Assembly (NCBI RefSeq): GCF_003429665.1
Contig: NZ_QUWK01000005.1
Location: 1-64,000 of the forward strand
Source of the DNA: Sphaerochaeta halotolerans
GTDB lineage: Bacteria > Spirochaetota > Spirochaetia > Sphaerochaetales > Sphaerochaetaceae
Length of the DNA stretch: 64,000 nt
Direction: 5' to 3'
Under the pieces are notes generated by a model. That model searched no databases. It saw only the letters and a program-made list of their open reading frames with translations, and was not told where the DNA came from. The first letter of the stretch is position 1. Each line of letters begins with the position of its first letter. This document shows, piece after piece, positions 26,117 to 34,032 of the stretch. The translations under genes and the position numbers were made by a program.

Positions 26117-26970
26117 GCGGTCACCTCTTCGTCATCCCAAATGCTTACAGCCAGTTTCGGTTTGAATTCTTGTTCAATCCTTAGTTCCTGATAATTTCTC
26201 TTCACATTCTTCTTGTCATTTTCAGCCCAGTGCTTAATTGTTAGAAAATCAGAGTCATATGATTTATTATTCGAATGCTTGTACACAGATACTCTGATTA
26301 TCAAATCAAGCAACTTCGTTTCTCCGAGCAAGTTGAGCAAGACCTTGAATTCATTACCTGAAAGAAAAACATTGCGATACTCACCATATGCATTTTTCTC
26401 ACTATCACAAGCAAGTGTTGAACATATATTAATTTCTTTGTCTTTATATTTTTCATTTAATATGGTTGAACTATCGCTTAACGTTTGCTCAGCAACCGCT
26501 ATGCTATCGCTCGATTTTCGTTCAGCGTTCGTTGAGCAATCGCTGAGTCTATTCTCCTTCTCATATATTACTTTATCCTTTTCTGTTATAGTTTTACTTC
26601 CATCTTTATTTGATCTTTTCTTGGCATTATCGCTATTTTTCTTTGATTTGTCTCTTACAAAATTCGCATGTTCCATTAGCTCCTCTGACCAGAAATTCAA
26701 ACCATCGCTCTTAAAAATCTCATACATATTGATACAATCATCAAGAAACTTTGCAATACTTCGTGGATCTTCACTAATTGCTTTGGCCACTAGTTTTGGG
26801 TTGTATTCTGCGATTCCTCCACGACTTGCAAGAAACTCACGAATCAAATTGTAATATCCATATCCCTTCGCCTTGTAATCGACTCTCATTTGCATGACTT
26901 CGGCTCTTTGGGACTCTGAAATATCATGCCTAAAGTAAAATACAACCGGATTATTAGTGCTCGTTTTCAT
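26113..26970 (-). CDS. phage-type replication initiator (DUF4373-like)
   Basis: A 285-residue protein opening with VVFYFRHDISESQRAEVMQM and KGYGYYNLIREFLASRGG, the N-terminal winged-helix pattern of DUF4373/Lin1244-type phage replication proteins. The middle is low-complexity, Ser/Lys/Asp rich. The C-terminal part has helices that may contact the helicase. AAGGAG precedes the start. The next gene encodes a DnaB-like helicase, overlapping by four bases. Such proteins bind the origin and load helicase; the origin here is not located. Confidence 0.78.
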   Translation of the reverse strand: MKTSTNNPVVFYFRHDISESQRAEVMQMRVDYKAKGYGYYNLIREFLASRGGIAEYNPKLVAKAISEDPRSIAKFLDDCINMYEIFKSDGLNFWSEELMEHANFVRDKSKKNSDNAKKRSNKDGSKTITEKDKVIYEKENRLSDCSTNAERKSSDSIAVAEQTLSDSSTILNEKYKDKEINICSTLACDSEKNAYGEYRNVFLSGNEFKVLLNLLGETKLLDLIIRVSVYKHSNNKSYDSDFLTIKHWAENDKKNVKRNYQELRIEQEFKPKLAVSIWDDEEVTA

Positions 26971-27144
26971 TATCAGTCTCTCCTTGTTGACTAAATTTCT
27001 TGTTCATTATTTGTTAAAGCTTCTAGCGTTCGAGGGCATCTCAATCCTAGCGATGTCGCGAAATATTGAGAGCCAATATATTCTCTGGGTTTCCTTACAT
27101 AACCATTTGCGAATACAATTGCTTTTCTTTGAAACATTAAAAAT

Positions 27145-28340
27145 GGCTCTGTTTTTGGAGTGTAGGGATAAACACCTTGAAGTGGAGAGAAGCTTGCTGT
27201 ATACTTAATATATGTTAAGCAACAAACAAAAATCCAGCAATCTTGAGGCAATGGCGGAAATGCTCAGGAATCTTACACAAGAGGATTTCCAACTGGTCAT
27301 GGAACTTGTTGAGCAATCACCAGTACCCCTCAATGAGGACCCACAGATCGATGAGGGAACACCCTGTTGCCCGCATTGTTCCAGCAACCATGTCCATCGC
27401 AACGGCTTCGTCAGGGGCAAGCAACGGTACCTCTGCCAGGAGTGCGGACGCACGTTCGGACAGACCACCGGGTCGGTGAGATACAAGAGCAAACACAGCA
27501 AGGAGACCTGGGAAACCTACCTGGAGGCATTTGCATTGCGACTTCCCTTGCGGGATGCCGCCGGCAGGTGCGGCATAGCACTGAGCACTGCATTCTTCTG
27601 GAGGCACAAGATACTGGATGCCCTCTCCAACGGGAAGAATGGATTGCTGCTCAGCGGGCAGGTACAGGAAGACGAGACATACATCCAGGACAACTTCAAG
27701 GGCAATTGCAATGCTGAAAACAACTTGGCCACCAGACAAAAACAGGAGCGAAGCCCGGCATACAAGACCCATAGGGTGACGGGTCATCGCCACAAGAGGG
27801 GGAAAGCCACCCATACAAGGGGGTTGAGCAAACAGAAGATCTGCATTCCCTGCGCCATCGACGAGCAGGGCAGAACGCTGTCAAAGGCTGCCGGCAGGGG
27901 GATGGTACAACCCGCCCATCTTTCATTCGCCTTATCCTCGCATCTGGATGATGATGTGGTGATGGTGACGGACAAGAGCCGTGCAAGCCAGGAATTCTGT
28001 GACCTGAACAGCCTGCCTGTGGTGCAGCTCAAGGCAGGCATCAAGGGATGTGAAGTGCGGGGACGGTACAACCTGCAGAAGATCAACAACCTGCACAGCC
28101 GCCTGAAGGGGTTGCTGGCTCCCTTCAGGGGTGTCTCGACGAAATACCTCGACAACTATCTCGCATGGAATGGCTTTGAGGCTGAGAACCCGGGTGTGGG
28201 CCGTCTTGATCTGAAGGAAATGTTACTGGACAGGATGCAAGCAATCGGAAGATGCTCCACCTATCTGGAGGTATTCCATAAGCCACCATTGCCATTTCCT
28301 GCTGCGGGGTAGAGATTCAATACACTCCGAAAACAGAGCC
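27145..28340 (+). mobile_element. IS1595-family insertion sequence, complete
   Basis: The 1196-base element has 20-base terminal inverted repeats (GGCTCTGTTTTTGGAGTGTA left; one mismatch at the right) and is flanked by a perfect 8-base target duplication TTAAAAAT at 27137-27144 and 28341-28348. Eight bases is the normal duplication for IS1595. It holds one intact transposase gene and looks recent. Its GC content is clearly higher than the surrounding island. Confidence 0.95.
27212..28312 (+). CDS. IS1595-family transposase
   Basis: The 366-residue protein has an N-terminal zinc ribbon (CPHCSSNHVHRNG ... YLCQECGRTF, residues 53-80) and an ISXO2-type DDE/N domain. QVQEDETYI gives the first Asp, VMVTDKSRAS the second, and NLQKINNLHSRLKG carries the Asn/His region that replaces the Glu. 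The frame is intact, so the element could be active. Confidence 0.92.
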   Translation: MLSNKQKSSNLEAMAEMLRNLTQEDFQLVMELVEQSPVPLNEDPQIDEGTPCCPHCSSNHVHRNGFVRGKQRYLCQECGRTFGQTTGSVRYKSKHSKETWETYLEAFALRLPLRDAAGRCGIALSTAFFWRHKILDALSNGKNGLLLSGQVQEDETYIQDNFKGNCNAENNLATRQKQERSPAYKTHRVTGHRHKRGKATHTRGLSKQKICIPCAIDEQGRTLSKAAGRGMVQPAHLSFALSSHLDDDVVMVTDKSRASQEFCDLNSLPVVQLKAGIKGCEVRGRYNLQKINNLHSRLKGLLAPFRGVSTKYLDNYLAWNGFEAENPGVGRLDLKEMLLDRMQAIGRCSTYLEVFHKPPLPFPAAG

Positions 28341-28379
28341 TTAAAAATTGGGGGACTACTCTCATTCTGTCAACTCTCC

Positions 28380-28580
28380 TTACTTTTTGGACAATTGACG
28401 GATAGGCTTCACCTTTGAATCTTCCAGCCAAGCTTCCAGATCTTCAGTATCAAAAAGGACAGCACCGCGCAATTTGATGTGGGGTATTAATCTTCTTGAA
28501 CAATACTCACGAATTGTCTTAGGTTTAAGTCTCGTAAGTTCCGATGCCTCATCAATCTTGATGAATCGTTTGTTAATCAT
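28380..28580 (-). CDS. AlpA-like excisionase / helix-turn-helix factor
   Basis: A 66-residue protein from the ATG at 28580 (TTGAGGAG upstream). FIKIDEASELTRLKPKTIREYC is a MerR/AlpA-type helix-turn-helix, followed by the wing RRLIPHIKLRGAVLF and DTEDLEAWL, the standard excisionase-family ending. It stands between the integrase and replication genes, as in many satellites, and could act as excisionase, as activator of int, or both. Its stop overlaps the ribosome binding site of the IS-split small gene. Confidence 0.8.
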   Translation of the reverse strand: MINKRFIKIDEASELTRLKPKTIREYCSRRLIPHIKLRGAVLFDTEDLEAWLEDSKVKPIRQLSKK

Positions 28581-28647
28581 TGCTTCTCTCCTCAAATATA
28601 TTGTTCTTACACATACATTACCGCCTAATTCCATCATGATGTTGTGG

Positions 28648-28662
28648 GGAGGTAACGAGATA
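28648..28662 (-). promoter_or_regulatory. shared leader motif upstream of AlpA-like gene
   Basis: Read on the minus strand this is TATCTCGTTACCTCC, identical to 14608-14622. It lies 68 bases from the AlpA-like start and follows a TATATA stretch that may be the -10. Confidence 0.5.
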
Positions 28663-28678
28663 TATAGTGTTACATTAC

Positions 28679-28698
28679 AAGTATATAAATATATACTT
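28679..28698. promoter_or_regulatory. 20-base palindrome, probable operator
   Basis: AAGTATAT and ATATACTT are perfect 8-base arms around AAAT. It sits upstream of the AlpA-like gene and next to a TTGACA hexamer, as expected for a regulator binding site. The binding protein is unknown. Confidence 0.5.
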
Positions 28699-29039
28699 TT
28701 GACACGCTAATACCATGTAAATTCCCTAAGGACTTGACATAAGTTACCTATGTTTTTTTGTAGGAGAGATTTTGCTGGTGCCCTTATTTTAATAGAAACC
28801 AATACGATAATTGGTGATGGGCAATTTTAGGTTCTCTTTTTTACGAACTCAGAACTACATTCCGGAAATTTTTAACACGTTTCCAAATCGAGAACACTGA
28901 ATTCCTTTGATATCTTTATAATACTGTTTTAAGTCATTAAAATCTACTTTAAAACAACAACTCCAACAGGATCATGAGATACGCATTATTTAAGAGATGT
29001 TTCTTGTGGTCAGAGGATAATTCTTCAAAGATATGAAGA

Positions 29040-29071
29040 CCCTGAAGGAAATGCAATTATTGCCTTCAGGG
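29040..29071 (-). terminator. inverted repeat downstream of integrase
   Basis: CCCTGAAGG and CCTTCAGGG form a perfect 9-base stem that extends imperfectly inward. It lies 35 bases past the integrase stop. The T-run on the minus strand is weak, so termination efficiency is uncertain. Confidence 0.55.
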
Positions 29072-29105
29072 ATTGTAATCTTTTCAGGTTGCTTGAATCA
29101 TACGT

Positions 29106-30413
29106 TCACGGAGATGGCAGAATATTGCAGCTTACCCTACCAACCTCAAGTAGCCTCTCTTCTGTTTCGTGTGTATAGTTGTTTGTCATTGCAGTACTCT
29201 GATGACCTACCACACTTTGCAAAAGATTGTCTCCTACTTTTCCACGCATGAACGTGACATAGTAGTGGCGCAAACTGTGAAAAACGATGTTTCTTTCCCT
29301 TCTTAAGAATTCCCCTTTGGTGATAGACTTCTTCTCACCAAGCTTCCTTGTGCTAACTTCGACCATCTCTCCTACACAATTATTCTGTTCTTCCAGTAGG
29401 TCTGCAACGGTCTTATTGAAATCCAATGTAATAAAAGACGATGAAATTGGGTTCTTTTGTGTAGTATCGGACCAGAACACAAGCTCTGTACCATATGGGT
29501 TGCGTGAAGCAAGTTGTAGCAAGTCCTCACAGAGCCAGCGTGGGCAGGGAACAAATCGTTCTCTTTTTCCTTTTGTAGACTTCATTCCTGCGTATACAGC
29601 AATTGACTGGCTTACTGTAATGATACCCTGCTCACTGTTAATGAGAGTGATTGCTCCAGCCTTCAATGCTCGAATCTCCCCTTGCCTCATGCCAGTAAAT
29701 GCAGACAGAACTGTGGCAAGATATACACGTGGATCAAAAGCATTCTCTCTCGATTTCCTTCTCATTATCAGAATTATTTGATGCAGTTCTGAACTCGTAA
29801 GGATTCCTCTTCTCTTTGGCTTGGTTGATATAGATTCAAGATTCTCAACGGGATTGTGTGATATCATCCTCAAACGTTTCGCTTCATTCAGAGGTACGGA
29901 CATCGATTGCACTACTTTCAGTATTGTTGCATTTGCCAATAGCCCATCATCGAACAGGGTATTCACAATGAGCTCAACGTGATTTGTAGTGACACAACTC
30001 AGCTTCAAGTTTGAAGGAAGTAATGGGAGAGCATGCTTCTTGAAATAGTTACGCATATTCCTCGTATAGTCATGCCCCAGGGAATTCGGATTTTTGAGAT
30101 TCCTTCTCCTGATGTAATCACTATGTTCGAAGTCCCAGAACTCCATCACATACTCAATGAAATTTGGGTCCTTTTTCCCAAAGGTGATAATCCCATCGTC
30201 AAGAGCTTTTTGAGCAATATACTCAACTTCCCTTCTTCTTGTAATGGAGCTACGATCATAAATACCAAGTTTTTTCCTTAATGTATTTATACTGATTGCT
30301 GTTTTTTGTTTTCCTGTAATCGGATCAAGATAATATACGTACCAATAACTACCCTTTGTAACCACACGTTTGTGGAGGTAGAATGCATAAGATTTTTTCA
30401 AACGATTCCTCAA
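29106..30413 (-). CDS. int: tyrosine recombinase (integrase)
   Basis: The 435-residue protein shows the phage integrase layout: an N-terminal arm/SAM-like region, then the catalytic domain with Arg in GMRQGEIRALK (about residue 246), HSLRHYYVTFMRG (His-x-x-Arg), GHQSTAMTNNYTHE with the second His and the nucleophilic Tyr. It reads away from the tRNA-Val gene, starting 118 bases from it. It should catalyse integration and excision at the 49-base core. Tandem arm-like motifs lie just before its start (30439-30461), so integrase binding may also control its own promoter. Confidence 0.93.
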   Translation of the reverse strand: MRNRLKKSYAFYLHKRVVTKGSYWYVYYLDPITGKQKTAISINTLRKKLGIYDRSSITRRREVEYIAQKALDDGIITFGKKDPNFIEYVMEFWDFEHSDYIRRRNLKNPNSLGHDYTRNMRNYFKKHALPLLPSNLKLSCVTTNHVELIVNTLFDDGLLANATILKVVQSMSVPLNEAKRLRMISHNPVENLESISTKPKRRGILTSSELHQIILIMRRKSRENAFDPRVYLATVLSAFTGMRQGEIRALKAGAITLINSEQGIITVSQSIAVYAGMKSTKGKRERFVPCPRWLCEDLLQLASRNPYGTELVFWSDTTQKNPISSSFITLDFNKTVADLLEEQNNCVGEMVEVSTRKLGEKKSITKGEFLRRERNIVFHSLRHYYVTFMRGKVGDNLLQSVVGHQSTAMTNNYTHETEERLLEVGRVSCNILPSP

Positions 30414-30438
30414 AAATAATCATCGGGAGTGCACGGAT

Positions 30439-30461
30439 TTCTTCACAATTCTCTTCACAAT
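30439..30461 (+). promoter_or_regulatory. putative integrase arm-type sites, right end
   Basis: TTCTTCACAAT is followed after one base by CTCTTCACAAT, matching 4537-4559 with few changes. It lies between the integrase start and the attachment core. Confidence 0.6.
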
Positions 30462-30489
30462 AGACATTTAGAGTATATCATAAGACCAT

Positions 30490-30527
30490 AAAAAAAGCAA
30501 CTAATTCTATATTCTAGAACCAGTTGC
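30490..30527 (-). terminator. tRNA-Val terminator supplied by the island
   Basis: On the minus strand GCAACTGGTTCT pairs with AGAATTAGTTGC (30497-30527), followed by seven thymines. It replaces the displaced original terminator at 4341-4370. Confidence 0.85.
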
Positions 30528-30576
30528 TTTATGGGCGCGATTGGGTTTGAACCAACGACTTCTACCGTGTGAAGGT
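30528..30576 (-). other. attachment site, tRNA-proximal end of island
   Basis: The 49-base core, identical to 4373-4421. It covers the tRNA-Val 3' part and rebuilds a complete tRNA, so integration is silent for the host. Confidence 0.92.
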
Positions 30577-30603
30577 AGCACTCTCCCACTGAGTTACGCG
30601 CCC
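30532..30603 (-). tRNA. tRNA-Val (CAC anticodon)
   Basis: 72 bases fold as a full cloverleaf: acceptor GGGCGCG/CGCGCCC, D stem ACTC/GAGT, anticodon stem CTACC/GGTAG with loop TTCACAC (anticodon CAC), T stem GTTGG/CCAAT with TTCAAAC, and discriminator A. The CCA end is not encoded. It serves as integration site for the island. Confidence 0.95.
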
Positions 30604-30731
30604 GAATTACTCTGACTATAATACGGAAATATCCTCTTGCTGTCCAGAGGGTATTTTGGGTTTCTCTGGGTTGGTATTGTAGATAATTTTTTATATATAT
30701 TCTATACTCTGTATAGATTGAGGGAATAACC

Positions 30732-31745
30732 ATGGAAACACTGGTAATTGGTAGTAGAGTATCTGCAGATGTTGATGGACTGAACTGCTTTCTCTTTGAT
30801 GAACGAATGGGAATTATGACCTATCACTCAGGTTCAATGAAAATTGAACAACCTACCTTCCAGTGTTTTGATGATGAGCGACATATTCTCTACAGCGTCA
30901 GCGAAACCGAAACAGACGGACACGTATACGCCATACAAGTCTACCCTGACCACAGCTGTAAACTGCTCTACATCCTTCCAACAGGTGGCGGCTCTCCTTG
31001 CCATCTCTCACTAAGCCCCGATCATACTATGCTTGTCATTTCCAATTATGCAGATGGAGTACTTACTGTCTATTCTGTTTGGGAAACCCCTTCACTACTT
31101 TTTCAGAAATCCTTTTTAGGTAAGAGTATCCACCCTACCCGGCAAGAACGGTCCCATATCCATAGCAGCCGATTCACCAAGGATGGCAGCTCATTCTTCG
31201 TAGCCGATCTTGGATTGGACAGCGTACTTTGGTACAACAGTGACCTGAGTGAGAAGACAATCATCAAAACTCCACCCGGCAGTGGGCCCAGACATCTTGA
31301 ACTATCCAAAGACGAAACGTTTCTCTATGTAGCTACTGAACTCTCATCAGAAGTATTGGTCTACAAACTTTCCAGTGAACCTATTTTGATTCAACGAATC
31401 AGCACGCTTGAAGCAGGATTTAAGGGAGAAAATACGGTTGCCGACCTTCATTTTGACTCTGAGTACCGCTTTCTCTACTGTTCCAACCGTGGACATGACA
31501 GTATTGCCATCTTCCGATGCGATAAACACAACGGAACCCTCAGTTTCCAGGGGCATTGCATGACTGAGAAGGAACCCCGCAACTTCATCTTCTCGCCATC
31601 CGGAGCTCATCTCGTGGTTGCAAACGGTAGCAGCAACTCAGTAACCAGCTACCCTATCGATCGCAGGACAGGGCTATGTGTCCCTTCCAATCATCGAATC
31701 GCCATAGAACAGCCAGTCTGTTTGAACTTTCTTGGATACCAGTGA
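30732..31745 (+). CDS. pgl: lactonase family protein (6-phosphogluconolactonase type)
   Basis: A 337-residue seven-bladed beta-propeller of the YbhE/Lactonase family. Typical blocks are LSPDHTMLVISNYADG, SGPRHLELSKDETFLYVATELSSEV, FDSEYRFLYCSNRGHDSIAIF and PRNFIFSPSGAHLVVANGSSN. The family member YbhE hydrolyses 6-phosphogluconolactone in the pentose phosphate pathway; other substrates are possible. The first gene right of the island, with GAGGGAATAACC before its start. A stem-loop follows its stop. Confidence 0.85.
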   Translation: METLVIGSRVSADVDGLNCFLFDERMGIMTYHSGSMKIEQPTFQCFDDERHILYSVSETETDGHVYAIQVYPDHSCKLLYILPTGGGSPCHLSLSPDHTMLVISNYADGVLTVYSVWETPSLLFQKSFLGKSIHPTRQERSHIHSSRFTKDGSSFFVADLGLDSVLWYNSDLSEKTIIKTPPGSGPRHLELSKDETFLYVATELSSEVLVYKLSSEPILIQRISTLEAGFKGENTVADLHFDSEYRFLYCSNRGHDSIAIFRCDKHNGTLSFQGHCMTEKEPRNFIFSPSGAHLVVANGSSNSVTSYPIDRRTGLCVPSNHRIAIEQPVCLNFLGYQ

Positions 31746-31746
31746 A

Positions 31747-31771
31747 GGAGGGCCGGAAACTCCGACCCTCC
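31747..31771. terminator. stem-loop after lactonase gene
   Basis: GGAGGG-C-CGGA pairs with TCCG-A-CCCTCC around AAC. It begins two bases past the lactonase stop and lies between converging genes. There is no thymine run, so it may protect transcript ends more than terminate. Confidence 0.45.
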
Positions 31772-31794
31772 AAAGATGTACGTATACACAACGC

Positions 31795-31935
31795 TTACCA
31801 ATTCCGCCAAACCGTCACATGCGTGACAGACCTATTGGGTGTAGTTTGCGTTGAGAACCGGTCAATGAGAAATGACCCAAAAATTACACTGGCAAGGAGA
31901 TAGACAACCAAAAAGATCCCTGCCCCTATCAACAT
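31795..31935 (-). CDS. 46-residue single-helix membrane protein
   Basis: Starts four bases after the stop of the GntR gene and encodes MLIGAGIFLVVYLLASVIFG, a strong transmembrane helix, then a short polar tail. There is no close ribosome binding site beyond the end of the GntR frame, so translation would be coupled. It may be a small accessory subunit of the ABC exporter, by position only. Confidence 0.5.
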   Translation of the reverse strand: MLIGAGIFLVVYLLASVIFGSFLIDRFSTQTTPNRSVTHVTVWRNW

Positions 31936-31939
31936 TCTA

Positions 31940-32326
31940 TTACTCTTCTTGTGGCTCGATTTCATCGTCCTTCTCCTTCTTTTCAGCGTATTGTTGCAAA
32001 TCTTTCATAGTCAGACCCAAGCGATTCATGGTTTCAAAGAGAGCAGGAAGCTCTCGTTTGATGAAGTGCTCACGTCGTTTTTGCAGGACCAACGTCCGTG
32101 CATCCTTAGCGGTGAAGTACCCAATCCCGCGTTGGTTCTCAAGCGTCCCCTCTTCCTGAAGAAGGGAGTATGTTCTGATAACAGTATTGGGATTCACCTC
32201 CAGTTCCATTGCCATATCGCGTACCGAGGGAATTCTCTGACCATCCTCCCAGACTTTGCTGAGGATCAAGTCATGAATATACTCGGCAATTTGCATATAG
32301 ATTGGAGAATATGTATTAAACTGCAT
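31940..32326 (-). CDS. GntR-family regulator, YtrA type
   Basis: The 128-residue protein has the GntR winged helix (QRIPSVRDMAMELEVNPNTVIRTYSLLQEEG) and only a short helical C-terminal part, as in the YtrA subfamily that controls ABC exporter operons. The ATG at 32326 has GAGGAGG upstream and overlaps the permease stop; an earlier in-frame TTG is less likely. It is the third gene of the operon it probably represses via the operator at 34013-34032. Unlike the usual order, the regulator follows the transporter genes. Confidence 0.83.
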   Translation of the reverse strand: MQFNTYSPIYMQIAEYIHDLILSKVWEDGQRIPSVRDMAMELEVNPNTVIRTYSLLQEEGTLENQRGIGYFTAKDARTLVLQKRREHFIKRELPALFETMNRLGLTMKDLQQYAEKKEKDDEIEPQEE

Positions 32327-33107
32327 CGGTGGCTTGGACCTCCTCAACCCTGAAGTACGCTGTTACCAAGCAGAAGATCGGCAACACAACGTAGTAGAAA
32401 ATCTGGCCAATGACACTAAAGACTTTCAGTGGACTCAACGCCCTGTTTAAATTTACTGGACTGAGATAGAACATTGCATCAAATACCTGCAAGGAAGAAC
32501 CAAATCTAATCGCGAACACAATCCTGGCAAACAACAGACCGAGGGCTCCAAGCACTAAGGAAATTATCCCGATGGCCAACACTGTCTTGATGAAATGTGC
32601 TTTTCTAAAGTACGTGCCACCAAGGAGGAACACTGAAGTCCAAACCCAGTACTGCGCAAGCAGAAAGCCAAAATTACCATTCCTGAATGGATTGAACATA
32701 GCCATCGGATTCCCGAAGATAATCAGCTGGATTGGCTCAGTTACCACACTGGTAAGGAAGAACAACACAATGAGAACAATTGGGTATGCCACTATCATCA
32801 GCAGCGCCTTGGAGAGGAACTTCTCAAGGTTCGTTGCAGGAAGCATCAGCCAATCATGCTGGGTATCTTTTCCGAACATATCCTCACTGAATATCAGACT
32901 GCTCATGATAAACCCCCCAAGCAACAGGAATGAAGGGAACATCTCGTTGTATGATTCAGCAGGGAACGAAACCCCGGCATATCGAGCATATACACTCCGC
33001 AGTGTCTCAGATACAAACAGCAAGAGAACGATTACCAATCCATAGGTAAATAAGTCCTTCTGACTGGTCTTCACCTCTCGCTTCACCAAAGCTGAAAATC
33101 GATTCAT
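32316..33107 (-). CDS. ABC exporter permease
   Basis: A 263-residue protein with about six hydrophobic segments and no ATPase motifs. It overlaps the ATPase gene by four bases and is followed by the GntR regulator, so it is the membrane half of a two-component ABC-2-like exporter, as in YtrA-type operons induced by cell-envelope antibiotics. Substrate is unknown. Confidence 0.8.
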   Translation of the reverse strand: MNRFSALVKREVKTSQKDLFTYGLVIVLLLFVSETLRSVYARYAGVSFPAESYNEMFPSFLLLGGFIMSSLIFSEDMFGKDTQHDWLMLPATNLEKFLSKALLMIVAYPIVLIVLFFLTSVVTEPIQLIIFGNPMAMFNPFRNGNFGFLLAQYWVWTSVFLLGGTYFRKAHFIKTVLAIGIISLVLGALGLLFARIVFAIRFGSSLQVFDAMFYLSPVNLNRALSPLKVFSVIGQIFYYVVLPIFCLVTAYFRVEEVQATDAV

Positions 33108-33991
33108 CTCACACCTCCTGCACTACCCTTCGATTGCTCGATGATCACATTGAACAATGTCTCCAGGTCCAAGGGCTTTCCTTCACTATCGTCAGTGCGT
33201 TCACTGAGCACCATCCAACCCCCAAGGACCTTCTCCGTGTACATCACCTCATCAGCCTTTGGCTGTTCTGTAGTAAGGGTGAGTACATACTTCTCATTGA
33301 CCGATTCGACCGTGTCATTGAATATCACCTTGCCATCATGCAGGATGATGATCGGGTCGATCAGATTCTCCATATCCCGAACTTGGTGTGTCGAGATAAT
33401 GAATGTTCTCTGTTCGGTCATTGCAGAAGCCACAGTCTGCCTGAATTGCTTCTTGCTAGGAATATCCAATCCATTGGTCGGTTCATCAAGGATCAAGAGC
33501 GCAGTATTGGAAGCAAGCCCAAAGGAGAGCAATACCTTTTTCTTCTGTCCCAGCGACATCTGGTCGAGTCGCTGATTCAGATCAATATCAAACTCTCTGC
33601 AATACTGGGCAAACATTCCATGGTCGAACCTCGGATAAAATGGAGAGCGCATTGCAAGATATTCACTAGCCTTCATCTTCGGCAAAGGAAACTCCTCGGG
33701 AAGATAGAAAATCTCACTCAGCAGAGACGGAGACCTTTTCTGAGGGTTCTCCCCCAATACCTTAGTCTCTCCCTCTTCAATGAAGAGTTGCCCGCTGAGA
33801 ATCTTCAGCAACGTAGTCTTCCCTGCTCCATTCTTGCCCAGCAACCCATAGATGTTCCCTCTCCTGATCTCAAGGTCAAGATGATTGAATAGACGATTCT
33901 CAGTATATGAGAACCCGATATCCTGCATGTGCACTACCACCTCTTGCCCGTCCTGAACGGCAAGCGCATTCTCTTGCATTGCTTGTTCCAT
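33104..33991 (-). CDS. ABC exporter ATPase
   Basis: A 295-residue ATPase with Walker A GLLGKNGAGKTTLL (about 51-64), signature MSLGQKKKVLLSFGLAS, Walker B LLILDEPTNGLD and the H-loop STHQVRDME. The C-terminal extension of about 70 residues is typical for drug/lantibiotic-type exporters. It heads the operon, with AGGAGG before the ATG and a clear operator upstream. Confidence 0.88.
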   Translation of the reverse strand: MEQAMQENALAVQDGQEVVVHMQDIGFSYTENRLFNHLDLEIRRGNIYGLLGKNGAGKTTLLKILSGQLFIEEGETKVLGENPQKRSPSLLSEIFYLPEEFPLPKMKASEYLAMRSPFYPRFDHGMFAQYCREFDIDLNQRLDQMSLGQKKKVLLSFGLASNTALLILDEPTNGLDIPSKKQFRQTVASAMTEQRTFIISTHQVRDMENLIDPIIILHDGKVIFNDTVESVNEKYVLTLTTEQPKADEVMYTEKVLGGWMVLSERTDDSEGKPLDLETLFNVIIEQSKGSAGGVR

Positions 33992-34012
33992 GCATGCCTC
34001 CTAGTTTCTTAC

Positions 34013-34032
34013 TGTACTAGCTAACTAATACA
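34013..34032. promoter_or_regulatory. YtrA-type operator
   Basis: TGTACTAG-CTAA-CTAATACA is an inverted repeat 22 bases upstream of the ATPase start. On the minus strand it overlaps a -10-like TATTAG, with TTTACA 17 bases further up. It is the likely binding site of the operon's GntR regulator. Confidence 0.65.

Larger units (their letters stand above)
26991..28365 (-). pseudogene. 56-codon gene split by IS1595
   Basis: The gene starts at 28365 behind AAGGAG, which overlaps the stop of the AlpA-like gene. It runs eight codons to the IS1595 target site and resumes on the other side at 27136, ending at 26991. Removing the element and one 8-base target copy restores an unbroken frame of 56 codons that includes KAIVFANGYVRKPREYIG and ends TLEALTNNEQEI. 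I do not recognise the protein. It belonged to the operon AlpA-like / this gene / initiator / DnaB-like, so the insertion may also affect expression of the replication genes. Confidence 0.75.
28581..29105. other. regulatory gap between excisionase and integrase genes
   Basis: No gene seen in about 520 bases. It holds the shared leader motif (28648-28662), a 20-base palindrome (28679-28698), two TTGACA hexamers on the plus strand near 28699 and 28734 without clear -10 partners, and an inverted repeat at 29040-29071 behind the integrase. Confidence 0.5.
4373..30576. mobile_element. integrated genomic island at tRNA-Val
   Basis: The 26-kb element is bounded by an exact 49-base repeat of the tRNA-Val 3' portion. 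A tyrosine integrase lies next to the intact tRNA end, as is usual for such islands. It brings its own tRNA 3' end and terminator (30490-30527), while the old terminator remains at 4341-4370. Contents are integrase, AlpA-like factor, replication initiator, DnaB-like helicase, recombination genes, defence genes, a terminase small-subunit remnant and several broken genes. I see no capsid, tail, portal, relaxase or type IV secretion genes. A phage satellite or a reduced prophage carrying defence cargo is the best reading. Confidence 0.88.

Noticed and set aside
27243-28155. Many long open frames on both strands inside IS1595
   Set aside because: They are shadows of the GC-rich transposase gene, which alone has the family's domains.
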